Source: Burkholderiales bacterium (lineage in GTDB: Bacteria > Pseudomonadota > Gammaproteobacteria > Burkholderiales > Eutrophovitaceae). From it: 64,000 nt of DNA. Positions 12,376 through 25,202 of this stretch are shown here, one piece after another; the first letter of the stretch is position 1; each line of letters begins with the position of its first letter. The DNA is taken from contig JAOEKQ010000001.1 in NCBI GenBank assembly GCA_028379895.1, positions 1 to 64,000 of the forward strand. Reading direction: 5' to 3'. Position numbers and translations under genes: made by a program. The notes below the pieces were generated by a model. That model did not search any database. It had not been told where the DNA came from and worked only from the letters and a program-made list of their open reading frames with translations.

Positions 12376-12397
12376 TTTTTGAAGGCGTGAAGACACT

Positions 12398-13264
12398 ATG
12401 GTGAAAGCAAAAGGATTGGGGAAAGGCTTAGACGCGCTTTTTTCTGACGGAAAATTAGCTGACAGCAATAATCAAGGACCCATATTGACCCTGCCAATAG
12501 ACGCGTTACAGCCGGGAAAATTTCAACCGCGGACTAATATAAATGATGGTGCAATAACTGACCTTAGCGAGTCTATCCGTTCTCAGGGTGTTATTCAGCC
12601 GCTGATTGTACGAACACTATCAAATGGACGTCATGAGATTATAGCCGGCGAACGAAGGTGGCGTGCCGCTCTGAAGGTGGGTTTGAAAGCTGTTCCAGTG
12701 GTAGTAAAAGATGCAGACGACAAGTCTGCCATGGCTATGGCATTGATAGAGAATATTCAAAGGGAAGACCTTAATTCGATCGATGAAGCTATTGGCATTA
12801 AGAAGCTTATCGAGGAATTTGAAATGACCCACGAGGCCGTAGCGCGCATTCTCGGGAAATCACGCAGTACGGTTACAAATTTACAGCGGTTATTGTCATT
12901 ATCGCCATCCGTTCAGCAAATGCTGCGCGAACAAAGATTAGAGATGGGTCACGCTCGTTCGTTGCTAGGGTTAGAAGCCTCACGTCAGCTTGACCTAGCA
13001 AAACGAATTGTAGCTTTAAACTTAACGGTTCGCGAAGTGGAGAGCCTAGTGGGTGCAGCGAGCAATCATGCGGGCGGCGGTGAAAAAATCAAAAAGCGTC
13101 GCCAAAACCCTAACCAAGATACTATACGTTTACAGGAACAGTTGGCACAACAACTTGGGTTACCAGTTAAGATTACTTACACAAAAAGGGGATCTGGCAA
13201 GATTGCCTTGTCGTATTCAAATTTAGATGAGCTTGAAGCTCTTTTAGTGAAGTTGAGGGCTTGA
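12398..13264 (+). CDS. parB: Chromosome partitioning protein ParB
   Basis: CTP-dependent DNA clamp that loads at parS and spreads. 288 residues. The N-terminus has KGLGKGLDALF. The CTPase region carries GERRWRAA (about residue 84-91), ENIQREDLN and ARILGKSRSTVTN, the last being the helix-turn-helix that reads parS. The C-terminal segment (about 240-288) is the dimerisation domain. Last gene of the mnmG-rsmG-parA-parB set; the next operon starts from its own promoter 30 bases after its stop. Confidence 0.96.
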   Translation: MVKAKGLGKGLDALFSDGKLADSNNQGPILTLPIDALQPGKFQPRTNINDGAITDLSESIRSQGVIQPLIVRTLSNGRHEIIAGERRWRAALKVGLKAVPVVVKDADDKSAMAMALIENIQREDLNSIDEAIGIKKLIEEFEMTHEAVARILGKSRSTVTNLQRLLSLSPSVQQMLREQRLEMGHARSLLGLEASRQLDLAKRIVALNLTVREVESLVGAASNHAGGGEKIKKRRQNPNQDTIRLQEQLAQQLGLPVKITYTKRGSGKIALSYSNLDELEALLVKLRA

Positions 13265-13293
13265 GCGCTCTTAAGTATTTAGCGTGGCCTCCA

Positions 13294-13322
13294 TTGACAC
13301 AAATTAGTCGAGTCCTTAAAAT
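13294..13322 (+). promoter_or_regulatory. Sigma-70 promoter of the atp operon
   Basis: TTGACA (13294-13299), 17 bases, TAAAAT (13317-13322): a nearly perfect promoter in the parB-atpI gap. Transcription would begin around 13328-13330, only a few bases before the GTG start assigned to atpI at 13335. Either atpI has a near-leaderless message or it starts at the in-frame ATG at 13380. Confidence 0.7.
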
Positions 13323-13334
13323 AGCGAGCTTTTC

Positions 13335-14559
<1,225 letters not shown>

Positions 14560-14600
14560 CGCAATTAGATTTAATTTTTAACAACTTAATTTTGTATTAG

Positions 14601-14873
<273 letters not shown>

Positions 14874-14913
14874 TGAGTAACATCAATCAAGATTTAAGGC
14901 GCAGGAGGCAAGC

Positions 14914-15387
14914 GTGAATATTAACGCAACACTTTTAGGCCAGGCGATCTGGTTTGCTTTATTTATATGGCTGACCATGAAGTACGTTTGGCCGCCGCTT
15001 CAAAAAGCGATGCAAGATCGTCAAAAAGAGATTGCAGACGGGTTAGCGGCCGGTGAAAAAGGTAGACAAGAGTTAGCTGAAGCAGCGGAAAAGGTTAATC
15101 AAGAGCTTCAAAATACAAAAGAGCAGGCTATGGAGATAATTTCTCAGGCCGAAAAGCGCTCTGGGGAGCTTGTTGAGGAAGCAAAAAACCACGCGAAAGT
15201 CGAAGGCGAACGAATTGTTTCCGCTGCTAAAGCGGAAATCGAGCAAGAAGTCAACCGAGCGAAAGAGCAACTTCGAACGCAAGTGGCTTCATTAGCAATT
15301 GCTGGTGCGGAGCAAATTCTCCAAAAAGAAATCGACGCAAATTCGCATGCTGACATGCTCAAGCGACTCGAATCAGAGCTAGGTTAG
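14914..15387 (+). CDS. atpF: ATP synthase Fo subunit b
   Basis: Peripheral stalk subunit that holds F1 against rotation. 157 residues: one N-terminal membrane helix (about 5-25, [22 protein letters not shown]) followed by a long charged coiled coil rich in Glu, Lys and Ala. The GTG start at 14914 has a strong GGAGG about eight bases before it. It is followed four bases later by atpH. Confidence 0.97.
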   Translation: MNINATLLGQAIWFALFIWLTMKYVWPPLQKAMQDRQKEIADGLAAGEKGRQELAEAAEKVNQELQNTKEQAMEIISQAEKRSGELVEEAKNHAKVEGERIVSAAKAEIEQEVNRAKEQLRTQVASLAIAGAEQILQKEIDANSHADMLKRLESELG

Positions 15388-15391
15388 CGCA

Positions 15392-15922
15392 ATGGCTGAA
15401 GTTATTACATTGGCTCGACCCTACGCTCAGGCGCTTTATTCGTTGGCGAAAGAGACTGATACTTTAGATCTCTGGTCAGAAGCTTTGGGATTTTTAAAAA
15501 GCGTAGCCAACGATGCGACCTTTCAGTCAACCGTTAACGCGCCTGACATCCAGGTAACAGACGTTGAAGATTTATTTCTATCAATTTGCTCCGATCGAGT
15601 ATCGAAAGAAGTTATAAATTTTATCCAATTATTCGTAAGAAATGGCAGACTTTCGGTTCTTGACGATGTGGCGAGACAGTATGAATCTTTAAAATCTGAG
15701 GACGAAGGCGTGGTAAGCGCAGTCATTCAGTCGGCATTCGACTTAGACGAAGCTCAGGTGAAGGCCATAGCCGATATTTTGTCTAAAAAACTTGATAAAA
15801 AAATAAGTCCATCCGTCACCACAGACCCCAATTTAATCGGGGGAGTGAAAGTTTACGTGGGTGATAAGGTGTGGGATGCGTCTGTAAGAGGTCGCCTCCA
15901 ACATATGGCGGCCACACTTTAA
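15392..15922 (+). CDS. atpH: ATP synthase F1 subunit delta
   Basis: Joins the peripheral stalk (subunit b) to the top of the F1 head. 176 residues. It opens ITLARPYAQALYSLAKE, the family N-terminal motif, and the C-terminal region has DPNLIGGVKVYVGDKVWDASV, close to the canonical delta signature. Located between atpF and atpA in the standard order. Confidence 0.97.
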   Translation: MAEVITLARPYAQALYSLAKETDTLDLWSEALGFLKSVANDATFQSTVNAPDIQVTDVEDLFLSICSDRVSKEVINFIQLFVRNGRLSVLDDVARQYESLKSEDEGVVSAVIQSAFDLDEAQVKAIADILSKKLDKKISPSVTTDPNLIGGVKVYVGDKVWDASVRGRLQHMAATL

Positions 15923-15949
15923 CGAATTAATCATTAGGAGCATTGATCC

Positions 15950-17497
15950 ATGCAGTTGAATCCATCAGAGATTAGCGAGCTGATTAAGGGCAAGATCCAA
16001 AATCTTGCATCTGAAACTGAAGCAAAAACTCAAGGTACGGTCGTATCCGTGAGTGACGGAATATGCCGGGTACATGGTCTTTCAGACGTCATGCAAGGCG
16101 AAATGTTGGAGTTTCCTGGAAACACATTTGGTCTGGCATTAAATCTTGAACGAGACTCGGTTGGTGCTGTGGTTCTGGGTGAATACACCCATATTACCGA
16201 AGGTGACACAGTTAAGTGTACTGGTAAGATTTTAGAAGTACCGGTTGGGCCTGAGTTGCTTGGTCGGGTAGTAGATGCATTGGGCCAGCCTATTGATGGA
16301 AAAGGCCCCATAAATGCCAAAGAGACCGACGTAATTGAGAAGGTGGCCCCGGGCGTTATTTGGCGGCAGTCAGTGGACGAGCCGGTTCAAACTGGTCTAA
16401 AGGCAATTGATGCCATGGTTCCTGTGGGCCGAGGGCAGAGAGAGTTGATTATTGGGGATCGTCAAACCGGCAAAACCGCTGTAGCGACTGATACTATTAT
16501 TAACCAAAAGGGTAAAAACCTTTTTTGTGTTTATGTTGCGATTGGACAAAAAGCGTCCACTGTAGCAAACGTAGTGCGGAAGCTTGAAGAGTATGGCGCA
16601 ATGGAATACACAATTGTTGTAGCTGCAACGGCTTCTGAGTCTGCCGCCATGCAATATATATCCGCTTACTCGGGATGCACGATGGGGGAATACTTCAGAG
16701 ATAGAGGCGAAGACGCCTTGATTATTTATGATGATTTGACAAAGCAAGCCGTAGCATACAGACAGATATCGTTATTGTTGAGACGACCCCCAGGTCGAGA
16801 GGCCTACCCGGGTGACGTTTTTTACTTGCATTCACGCTTGTTAGAGCGAGCAGCTCGAGTGTCAACTGCGTGGGTAGAGCGCCACACAAACGGAGCTGTA
16901 AAGGATAAGACCGGATCGTTGACCGCACTTCCAATTATCGAGACCCAGGCTGGTGACGTTTCCGCGTTTGTTCCAACTAACGTAATCTCAATCACTGATG
17001 GCCAGATTTTTCTGGAAACGGACTTGTTTAACGCAGGAGTAAGGCCTGCGATTAATGCAGGAGTGTCCGTTTCTCGGGTGGGAGGTGCAGCCCAAACTAA
17101 AATTATGAAGCGTAAGGATACTGGTGGTGGTGTTCGTTTAGCGTTAGCGCAGTACAGAGAACTTGCTGCCTTCGCTCAGTTCGCCTCTGACCTTGATGAG
17201 GCTACTCGCCGCCAACTAGAACGTGGCCAAATGGCAACCGAGTTAATGAAACAACCACAATACCAACCAATGGAGGTTTGGGAAATGGCGGTTACATTGT
17301 TCGCACTAAATAATGATGTGTTTGATGGCATGGAAGTCAGTAAAGCGTTGGCGGCTGAAAAATCAATGAGAGATTTTCTCAAGAGTAAAAACGCAGATTT
17401 AATTACTCGTATTGATGAAACTAATAATCTCACCAAAGAAGACGAAGCCGCGCTTAAAACCGCGATTCAAGAGTGGAAAGTTAGCGGAACCTACTAG
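15950..17497 (+). CDS. atpA: ATP synthase F1 subunit alpha
   Basis: Regulatory nucleotide-binding subunit of the F1 hexamer. 515 residues. Walker A is [13 protein letters not shown] (about 170-182), Walker B region [12 protein letters not shown], and the arginine-finger region follows [14 protein letters not shown]. It starts [16 protein letters not shown], the usual N-terminus that contacts delta. GGAG lies about eight bases before the ATG. Confidence 0.98.
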   Translation: MQLNPSEISELIKGKIQNLASETEAKTQGTVVSVSDGICRVHGLSDVMQGEMLEFPGNTFGLALNLERDSVGAVVLGEYTHITEGDTVKCTGKILEVPVGPELLGRVVDALGQPIDGKGPINAKETDVIEKVAPGVIWRQSVDEPVQTGLKAIDAMVPVGRGQRELIIGDRQTGKTAVATDTIINQKGKNLFCVYVAIGQKASTVANVVRKLEEYGAMEYTIVVAATASESAAMQYISAYSGCTMGEYFRDRGEDALIIYDDLTKQAVAYRQISLLLRRPPGREAYPGDVFYLHSRLLERAARVSTAWVERHTNGAVKDKTGSLTALPIIETQAGDVSAFVPTNVISITDGQIFLETDLFNAGVRPAINAGVSVSRVGGAAQTKIMKRKDTGGGVRLALAQYRELAAFAQFASDLDEATRRQLERGQMATELMKQPQYQPMEVWEMAVTLFALNNDVFDGMEVSKALAAEKSMRDFLKSKNADLITRIDETNNLTKEDEAALKTAIQEWKVSGTY

Positions 17498-17548
17498 GTT
17501 ACAGGGAAAATAACCGCATCAAAATAATGATGATAGAAAGACTCTAGG

Positions 17549-18412
17549 ATGGCAGGCACAAAGGAAATAAGAAACAAAATTAAAAGCGTGCAAAACACGA
17601 GCAAGATCACCAAAGCTATGGAAATGGTGGCGGCATCAAAAATGAGAAAAGCTCAGGAACGAATGCGCGCAGCTAGACCGTTCGGAGACAAAATACGAGC
17701 GGTCGCGGCTAATATTTCCCATGCCAACCCCGAATACAGGCATCCTTATTTAACCGAGAGAGACACCGTAAAGCGGGCGGCAATGATTGTTGTGACCACC
17801 GATAAGGGATTATGCGGCGCGTTAAATACCAATGTTCTAAGAATGGCGTTAGCTCAGTACAAAGAGTGGCAAGCAGACGGAGAAGAAATCGACGTTTGTT
17901 GTATCGGTGGTAAAGGAGTTGGATTCATGCAGCGACTCGGCGCTAATGTCGTTGCTGAGGTCAGCGGACTGGGTGATGCCCCGAAGATGGAAACTATATT
18001 AGGTGCAATTAAAGTTGTGCTCGACGGATATAACGAGGACAAATTCGATCAAGTTGTCCTCTTTTACAATAAATTTATAAATACTATGAAGCAAGAGCCA
18101 ACGATGGAGCAGTTACTGCCAGTCAAGGGCGAGAGCCTCGGCGTTCCAACTGGCGCTTGGGACTACATCTATGAACCCGACGCAAAAGAGGTGTTAGATC
18201 AAGTCTTGAATCGTTACATTGAGGCGGTGGTGTACCAATCTGTGGCCGAGAATATGTCGTCCGAACAATCAGCGAGAATGGTCGCGATGAAGTCAGCGTC
18301 AGACAATGCTGCCACACTCATAGATGAGTTAACCCTTGTTTATAACAAATCACGCCAAGCCGCCATTACTCAAGAGTTATCTGAAATTGTTAGCGGTGCG
18401 TCAGCAGTTTAA
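17549..18412 (+). CDS. atpG: ATP synthase F1 subunit gamma
   Basis: Central rotor shaft that couples c-ring rotation to catalysis. 287 residues. The N-terminal helix has [21 protein letters not shown] and [13 protein letters not shown]; the C-terminal helix has [21 protein letters not shown] and [19 protein letters not shown], both standard for gamma. It lies between atpA and atpD. Confidence 0.98.
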   Translation: MAGTKEIRNKIKSVQNTSKITKAMEMVAASKMRKAQERMRAARPFGDKIRAVAANISHANPEYRHPYLTERDTVKRAAMIVVTTDKGLCGALNTNVLRMALAQYKEWQADGEEIDVCCIGGKGVGFMQRLGANVVAEVSGLGDAPKMETILGAIKVVLDGYNEDKFDQVVLFYNKFINTMKQEPTMEQLLPVKGESLGVPTGAWDYIYEPDAKEVLDQVLNRYIEAVVYQSVAENMSSEQSARMVAMKSASDNAATLIDELTLVYNKSRQAAITQELSEIVSGASAV

Positions 18413-18434
18413 TTTTTAACAGAATTTTTTTTAA

Positions 18435-19859
<1,425 letters not shown>

Positions 19860-19918
19860 GGCAATAAATAAACAATTTGCAAAGTTATTAAGGTTAATCG
19901 GAACTCATTAGGCTCATT

Positions 19919-20338
19919 ATGGCAAGCACCATTCAGGTAGAAGTTGTTAGTGCAGAAGAATCAGTTTTCTCCGGCGAGGCGTCTTTTATTGTCGTGCCGG
20001 GAGAGCTCGGTGACCTCGGTATTTATCCTAAACATACGCCCCTTATCACAAGGATAAAAGCCGGTTCAGTGCGAATTCAGATGCTAGATTCGAAAGAGGA
20101 AACGGCAATATTCGTTGCTGGCGGAATCTTGGAGGTGCAGCCAGGATCAGTTACGGTTATGGCTGATACTGCAATTCGAAGTGATGATTTGGATGAAGCC
20201 CGCGCGTTAGAAGCTAAAAAACGAGCAGAGGAAGCACTCAAAGCCTCTACGGACAAGCAAGAAATTGCTACCGTCGAAGCGGAGCTGGCAATGCTCGGCG
20301 CTCAGCTTGCCGAGATTAGAAAGTTGCGTAAACATTAA
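19919..20338 (+). CDS. atpC: ATP synthase F1 subunit epsilon
   Basis: Rotor subunit that links gamma to the c-ring and can inhibit ATP hydrolysis. 139 residues: an N-terminal beta sandwich (about 1-85, with [15 protein letters not shown] and [19 protein letters not shown]) and a C-terminal helical hairpin (about 90-139). Last gene of the atp operon; a clear terminator follows 32 bases after the stop. Confidence 0.97.
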   Translation: MASTIQVEVVSAEESVFSGEASFIVVPGELGDLGIYPKHTPLITRIKAGSVRIQMLDSKEETAIFVAGGILEVQPGSVTVMADTAIRSDDLDEARALEAKKRAEEALKASTDKQEIATVEAELAMLGAQLAEIRKLRKH

Positions 20339-20370
20339 AATTCATAGCAATGATGAGTGGTAGTAACTAG

Positions 20371-20392
20371 GGCAGCTGGTGCTGCCTTTTTT
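20371..20392 (+). terminator. Rho-independent terminator of the atp operon
   Basis: Stem GGCAGC (20371-20376) and GCTGCC (20381-20386), loop TGGT, followed by six T (20387-20392). It lies 32 bases after the atpC stop and separates the atp operon from the importer genes. Confidence 0.88.
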
Positions 20393-20443
20393 ATGTCTGT
20401 TAAGATAATTGAGCTAACTAATTTTGAAAAACGAATCCTGCTG

Positions 20444-21604
20444 ATGTTAAACACATTAAAACTACTCAAAGTTTTTATCTTCCTCATTTGTTGTGCTTGT
20501 TTGGTTAGCTGTAGTGAGCAACCTGAGACGATAAAGATCACTTTCATTGGCCCATTGACGGGTGGGGTGTCAGCAGGCGGCCTAGGCGGACGCAATTCTG
20601 CAGATTTGGCCGTAAGTTTACGTAACCAATCACCTGAAACTAAGTATAAATACGAACTGGTTCCATTAGACGACGAATGTAAGCCAAACATCGGCGTTCA
20701 GGTCGCAACAAAGGCAGCAGCAGATAAAAATATAGTAGCAGGTGTGACGCACTACTGTTCCGCTGTTGCTATGGGTACAGTCGACGTGTATCACAAGTTT
20801 GGACTGCCTGTCATAGTCTGGGGTGCCGTGCTTCCAGATATCACCTATGGAAATGATCACCCGGAGATCCACCGTGTTAACGGTACGATGATAAATCAAA
20901 ATATGGTGGCAGCGGAATTTATGATTGCACAAGGATTTTCGACCTGGGCAGTTATTCACGACACCACAGATTATGGAAAAGGACATTTTAAATATTTTGA
21001 AAAAGCTTTAATCGAGCAACCCGGGGCGATTTTAGGTACGTTTGGGGTAAACCCTGACCAGCAAGACTTCACTGCTGAATTGACAAAGATCAAAGCTCTG
21101 AATCCGGAGGTAATTTATTTTGGTGGCCTTGCTCCAACAGGTGTCCGTATTCGTGCGCAGATGGATAAGTTAGGTATGAGCCAGGTATTCCAGGGAACAT
21201 CAGGAATCGTATCGGACGCCTTCATCGATGGCGTAGGTGATTTGGCTGAGGGGGTCCTCGCATTTAGGGAGGGCGCTCCAACCGAGAAACTACCTGGTGG
21301 AAAAATGTTTATACAGGCTTATCAAGCGCGCGGTTTTGGTGAGCCAGCAGAAGCTTATGGCGCGTTTGCATTTGCTGCGACCGATCTGATCATAGATGTA
21401 ATTGAAAAAGTTGGTCCAGACCGAAATCTAATACGTGACGAGCTAAACCTCACTCAGGGACACGAGTCGATTGTGGGGCCAGTCACATTCGACAGCCACG
21501 GCCAAAACACTATAGCGTTGATTACTAAATATGTGATTCAAGATAGCAGTTGGGTGCTCTGGGAAGATAGTGAGTACGCACTTGGCAAACGTTCCCTTAA
21601 ATAA
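20444..21604 (+). CDS. ABC importer substrate-binding lipoprotein, branched-chain amino acid type
   Basis: Type I periplasmic binding protein of the LivJ family that delivers ligand to the LivHMGF transporter encoded next. 386 residues from the ATG at 20444. The signal peptide is hydrophobic (residues 5-20) and ends in the lipobox LVSC with Cys23, so this is a predicted lipoprotein. The mature part starts SEQPETIKITFIGPLTGGVS, with the usual GP(L/M)TG of the family. An in-frame ATG at 20393 gives a longer N-terminus but would lie right on the atp terminator. The ligand cannot be read from the sequence. Serine at position +2 would predict outer-membrane sorting, odd for an importer. Confidence 0.9.
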   Translation: MLNTLKLLKVFIFLICCACLVSCSEQPETIKITFIGPLTGGVSAGGLGGRNSADLAVSLRNQSPETKYKYELVPLDDECKPNIGVQVATKAAADKNIVAGVTHYCSAVAMGTVDVYHKFGLPVIVWGAVLPDITYGNDHPEIHRVNGTMINQNMVAAEFMIAQGFSTWAVIHDTTDYGKGHFKYFEKALIEQPGAILGTFGVNPDQQDFTAELTKIKALNPEVIYFGGLAPTGVRIRAQMDKLGMSQVFQGTSGIVSDAFIDGVGDLAEGVLAFREGAPTEKLPGGKMFIQAYQARGFGEPAEAYGAFAFAATDLIIDVIEKVGPDRNLIRDELNLTQGHESIVGPVTFDSHGQNTIALITKYVIQDSSWVLWEDSEYALGKRSLK

Positions 21605-21623
21605 CAAGGGTCGGTTGAGATAA

Positions 21624-22538
21624 ATGGATCTCGGATTTTTTGCGCAATACTTAATAAATGGACTTGTGCAAGGAATAACTTACGCATTAGTCGCCGTTGG
21701 ATTTACATTGTTTTTTGGTGTGCTTGACGTTATTAAATTCTCTCACGGGGATGTTCTAATGTTGGGAGCATTTACCGCGTTAGCATTATTTTTGGGATTA
21801 GATCGATTATCGACACCAACATGGTTATCTTTGACCATTATGTTGTGTTTGGGTACGTTGACAATGGCGTTACTTGGCGCTTTATTGTGTAAATTTTTAG
21901 TTTTGCCCCTTAAAGAATCACCACCGCTAAATACATTACTGATCACTCTGATGTTTGGATCAGTTATCCGAGAGTCGGTTCGATTGTTCTTTCCCAATGG
22001 ATCTAATCCGAAACCGTTCCCTGCCCTATTGCCTGAGACTTCGATAAATTGGGGAAATCTTAATTTACGCTTGGATAGTGTCATACTTATTTTCACTGGA
22101 GCACTGGCGATTGTATTAACTCATTTGTTCATTCAAAAGACCCGAATGGGTCTGGCCATAAGAGCAGTCGCTCAAGATGAGGAGACAGCCAGACTCATGG
22201 GCATTAATTTCACTAAGACTGTGTTGATGACATTCGCATTAGGTTCGGGTCTTGCAGCGCTATCCGGTATCAGTACAGGGCTTTATTATCAAGAGATTAA
22301 TTTCAGCATGGGGCTCATGTTAGGGGTTATAGGATTTAGTGCCGCTGTAGTTGGAGGACTCGGAAGCATTTATGGAGCAATTGTGGGCGGATTACTTTTT
22401 GCGTTTTTACAAACGTTAGGCGCGATATGGTTTAGCGTTCCGGCCTATAAAGATGTTTTTGCCTTTACGGTAATCATTATGCTCATGGCATGGCGGCCAA
22501 CCGGCTTGTTGGCAGATCGTTCTGCGGAACGCGTTTAA
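21624..22538 (+). CDS. livH: Branched-chain amino acid-type ABC transporter permease LivH
   Basis: Inner-membrane channel subunit of the importer. 304 residues, about eight hydrophobic helices. The start FAQYLINGLVQGITYALVAVGFTLFFGVLDVIKFSHGD is the family N-terminus. The coupling-helix region has GLAIRAVAQDEETARLMGI and ALGSGLAALSGI. It starts 19 bases after the binding protein and ends five bases before livM. Confidence 0.94.
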   Translation: MDLGFFAQYLINGLVQGITYALVAVGFTLFFGVLDVIKFSHGDVLMLGAFTALALFLGLDRLSTPTWLSLTIMLCLGTLTMALLGALLCKFLVLPLKESPPLNTLLITLMFGSVIRESVRLFFPNGSNPKPFPALLPETSINWGNLNLRLDSVILIFTGALAIVLTHLFIQKTRMGLAIRAVAQDEETARLMGINFTKTVLMTFALGSGLAALSGISTGLYYQEINFSMGLMLGVIGFSAAVVGGLGSIYGAIVGGLLFAFLQTLGAIWFSVPAYKDVFAFTVIIMLMAWRPTGLLADRSAERV

Positions 22539-22543
22539 TAACG

Positions 22544-23695
22544 ATGTCTGACCTCAAAACAAAACTGGAAATTTTATTGGGGGTGGCGTTGTGCGTTGTC
22601 GTGCTCTATGGCTTTCTCTACCTTGAGCATGAATGGGAAATTGGTTTGTTGTTGGTCATCCTACCTTTAGCGATTCTGTTTTTGAAGCGGGCGAATATCT
22701 TGAGCGATTATCAACAGGCTGCGCGAACGATACCCAGATTTACCCTAATCAGTTTTATTGTTGGCGTTTTGGTGCTGATCGTACTTTTGCGCGATGAACA
22801 TTTTGCATTATTAATGTTAACGACAGTTTTGTTATACGTAACGGTAAGTCTGGGCTTAACAATTCAGTTTGGATTTGCGGGCTTGGTTAATTTTGCTGCC
22901 ATTGCATTTTTCGGTATTGGTGCTTACTCAATGGCGGTCCTAAATTATCACTTTCATGCATTACCGGATTTGTTAATTATTCTGTTCAGCGGGCTAACCT
23001 CAGCACTATTGGGCGCCTTATTAATCTTGCCAATACTTAGAACCAAAGGTCACTACGCTGCGCTGATTACAATTGCTTTTGGAATTCTTTTGCGTACTTT
23101 TTTAGAGGTAAACGATGTCTTTGGAGGACCACAAGGCTTAAAAGTAGGTGCTATTGAGATACTGGGGTGGAATTTTAGTGATAGTTTTCCCAGTGTATTA
23201 GGGGGTGGATCGTTTTATATGGCATATGCGATCATGGCACTTTTGTTGGCCGCGATTGCATATCTTTTGACGCGTTTAATTGAGGCATCATGGTTTGGCT
23301 TGAATATGGACTCAGTCCGTTTAGATGAGGTTGCCTCCGCTTCGTTTGGCATCAACATCCCGCGTTGGAAAATAACGGCTTTTATGTTGGGCAATTTTTT
23401 TGCTGGTTTAGCGGGGGCAATATATGCCGCCATGTCTGGCTTTATAGCCCCAGCAAGTTTTAATTTTTCCGACTCTTTACTTCTTGTGTCCATTGTTCTT
23501 CTTGGCGGTATAGGAAATGCTGTGGCAGTGATACCAGCCGCGTTATTGATTGTTGTGTTGCCTGAAAAATTTCAAGTGATCCAAGAGTATCGATTATTAC
23601 TATTTGGAATTGTCGTTATTCTAATACTCCGGTTTAGGCCCAGTGGCCTAATGCCTCGGGGTCTTCGACAATACTTTCCAAGAAGCTCCACATGA
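22544..23695 (+). CDS. livM: Branched-chain amino acid-type ABC transporter permease LivM
   Basis: Second channel subunit, pairing with LivH. 383 residues from the ATG at 22544. The frame is open further upstream inside livH, but the ATG follows the livH stop by five bases and is the natural start. Hydrophobic helices run throughout. Family motifs include LGLTIQFGFAGLVNFAAIAFFGIGAY (about residues 100-125), then LRTKGHYAALITIAFG. It ends RPSGLMPRGLRQ and overlaps livG by four bases. Confidence 0.94.
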   Translation: MSDLKTKLEILLGVALCVVVLYGFLYLEHEWEIGLLLVILPLAILFLKRANILSDYQQAARTIPRFTLISFIVGVLVLIVLLRDEHFALLMLTTVLLYVTVSLGLTIQFGFAGLVNFAAIAFFGIGAYSMAVLNYHFHALPDLLIILFSGLTSALLGALLILPILRTKGHYAALITIAFGILLRTFLEVNDVFGGPQGLKVGAIEILGWNFSDSFPSVLGGGSFYMAYAIMALLLAAIAYLLTRLIEASWFGLNMDSVRLDEVASASFGINIPRWKITAFMLGNFFAGLAGAIYAAMSGFIAPASFNFSDSLLLVSIVLLGGIGNAVAVIPAALLIVVLPEKFQVIQEYRLLLFGIVVILILRFRPSGLMPRGLRQYFPRSST

Positions 23696-24468
23696 GGCCA
23701 GTAGTATTAAAGACGGTAGAGTTAACCGTCAGTTTCGGTGGCCTTAAGGCGCTAAACTGCTTAGATTTTGAATTATGCGAGGGGCAGTTTCTTGGGCTCA
23801 TCGGTCCTAATGGATCGGGTAAAACAACTTTTTTTAACGCGCTGACAGGGATTTATAGCCCGGCATCTGGAAATGTATTTTTGTATGGTGAAAAAATTAC
23901 TGGAGCATCCCCAAATAAGGTTTACGATTACGGCATAACACGAACCTTCCAGCGATCGAGGTTGGCGACTCCCTTATCCGTTCTAGACAATCTTATTATT
24001 GGTAATCAGCGCAATTTAAATTTTGGTCTTTGGCAAAATATATTTGATCGCAAACGCTTTAAGGCTGAATTGAAAAAACAAACGGAAATAGCTGAAGCAT
24101 TATTAAGCCGTTTTAGTCGTGATTTGGCGGCATTACTTTTCAAACCTGTGTCCTCTCTTTCTATGATCGATCGACGACGAGTTGAAGTATGTCGTGCTTT
24201 GATCAGTGAGCCAAAAATTTTGTTGTTGGACGAGCCCTCAGCTGGTATGACTCCAGACGAAACTCGTGCGTTAATGGATGAGTTGCAAGATTGGAGAAAA
24301 CAACATCCATTACTGGCGACCATATTAATTGAACACGAAATGGAGCTCATTAATAAAGTATCAGATACCTGTGTAGTACTCAATTATGGCGAGAAAATCG
24401 CTGAAGGACGATACTCGGACGTAGCGACTAAAACTAGTGTACGTGCCGCCTACTTAGGAGAGGACTGA
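23692..24468 (+). CDS. livG: ABC transporter ATPase LivG
   Basis: ATPase energising the LivHM channel. 258 residues. Walker A GPNGSGKTT is at about 38-46. The ABC signature is atypical: in the expected place stands SSLSMIDRRRVEVCRAL instead of LS(Y/G)G-(Q/E), so the LSGGQ-like loop is poorly conserved. Walker B is KILLLDEPSAGMTPDE, and the H-loop is LIEHEME. The degenerate signature loop is unusual for a LivG. The start overlaps livM (ATGA). Confidence 0.93.
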   Translation: MRPVVLKTVELTVSFGGLKALNCLDFELCEGQFLGLIGPNGSGKTTFFNALTGIYSPASGNVFLYGEKITGASPNKVYDYGITRTFQRSRLATPLSVLDNLIIGNQRNLNFGLWQNIFDRKRFKAELKKQTEIAEALLSRFSRDLAALLFKPVSSLSMIDRRRVEVCRALISEPKILLLDEPSAGMTPDETRALMDELQDWRKQHPLLATILIEHEMELINKVSDTCVVLNYGEKIAEGRYSDVATKTSVRAAYLGED

Positions 24469-24472
24469 ATTA

Positions 24473-25186
24473 ATGTCTAAACTTTCCGTCAACAATTTAA
24501 CAGCGGGTTATGATGAAGCAGATGTGGTCAGTAATGTGTCGCTTGAGGTTATGGAAGGAAAAATCACGTGTTTACTTGGTGCTAATGGTGCTGGGAAAAC
24601 TACGTTGATTCGTACGATTTTAGGTTTAAATAATAGTCGTTCAGGCCGGGTGGCTCTTAATGGAGTTGATATTTCCACATTGGCAACGCATGATATCGCG
24701 AGCGAGGGCGTTACGTGTGTGCCAGAGGGAAGAAGGGTTTTTGGGAAGATGACCGTCCTTGAAAACTTATATACGGGTGCTTTTTTAGAGAGGAATTCCA
24801 AAGTTGTTATGCTTCGGTTAGAACAAGTGTACGATTTTTTCCCTAAGTTGAAAGAGAGGTCTAACCAATTAGCGGGAACAATGTCGGGTGGTGAACAGGC
24901 TATGTTGACGATTGGTAGGAGCCTGATGAGCAACCCATCGCTAATGATTTTTGATGAGCCATCTCTTGGTTTATCGCCGTTATTTGTAAAAGAGAACTTT
25001 CGTATCATCAAAGAGATCAACGAAAAAGGTATGACCGTATTATTGGTCGAGCAAAATGTTCGACAAACGTTAGAAATCGCGCATTTTGGATATGTCTTAT
25101 CACAGGGAAAAATTGTAGCTAACGGGTCGGTGGATGTGTTGAGAGACAATTCAGAATTGCGCGCGGCTTATTTTGGAAACGCTTAG
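24473..25186 (+). CDS. livF: ABC transporter ATPase LivF
   Basis: Second ATPase of the importer. 237 residues. Walker A GANGAGKTT (about 36-44), Q-loop region VCVPEGRRVFGKMTVLENL, signature MSGGEQAMLTIGRSLM, Walker B LMIFDEPSLGLSPLFV, H-loop VEQNV. All motifs intact, in contrast to the partner LivG. Four bases after livG; the M20 gene starts 16 bases after its stop. Confidence 0.95.
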   Translation: MSKLSVNNLTAGYDEADVVSNVSLEVMEGKITCLLGANGAGKTTLIRTILGLNNSRSGRVALNGVDISTLATHDIASEGVTCVPEGRRVFGKMTVLENLYTGAFLERNSKVVMLRLEQVYDFFPKLKERSNQLAGTMSGGEQAMLTIGRSLMSNPSLMIFDEPSLGLSPLFVKENFRIIKEINEKGMTVLLVEQNVRQTLEIAHFGYVLSQGKIVANGSVDVLRDNSELRAAYFGNA

Positions 25187-25202
25187 TGTTAAGGAGAGAG
25201 CA

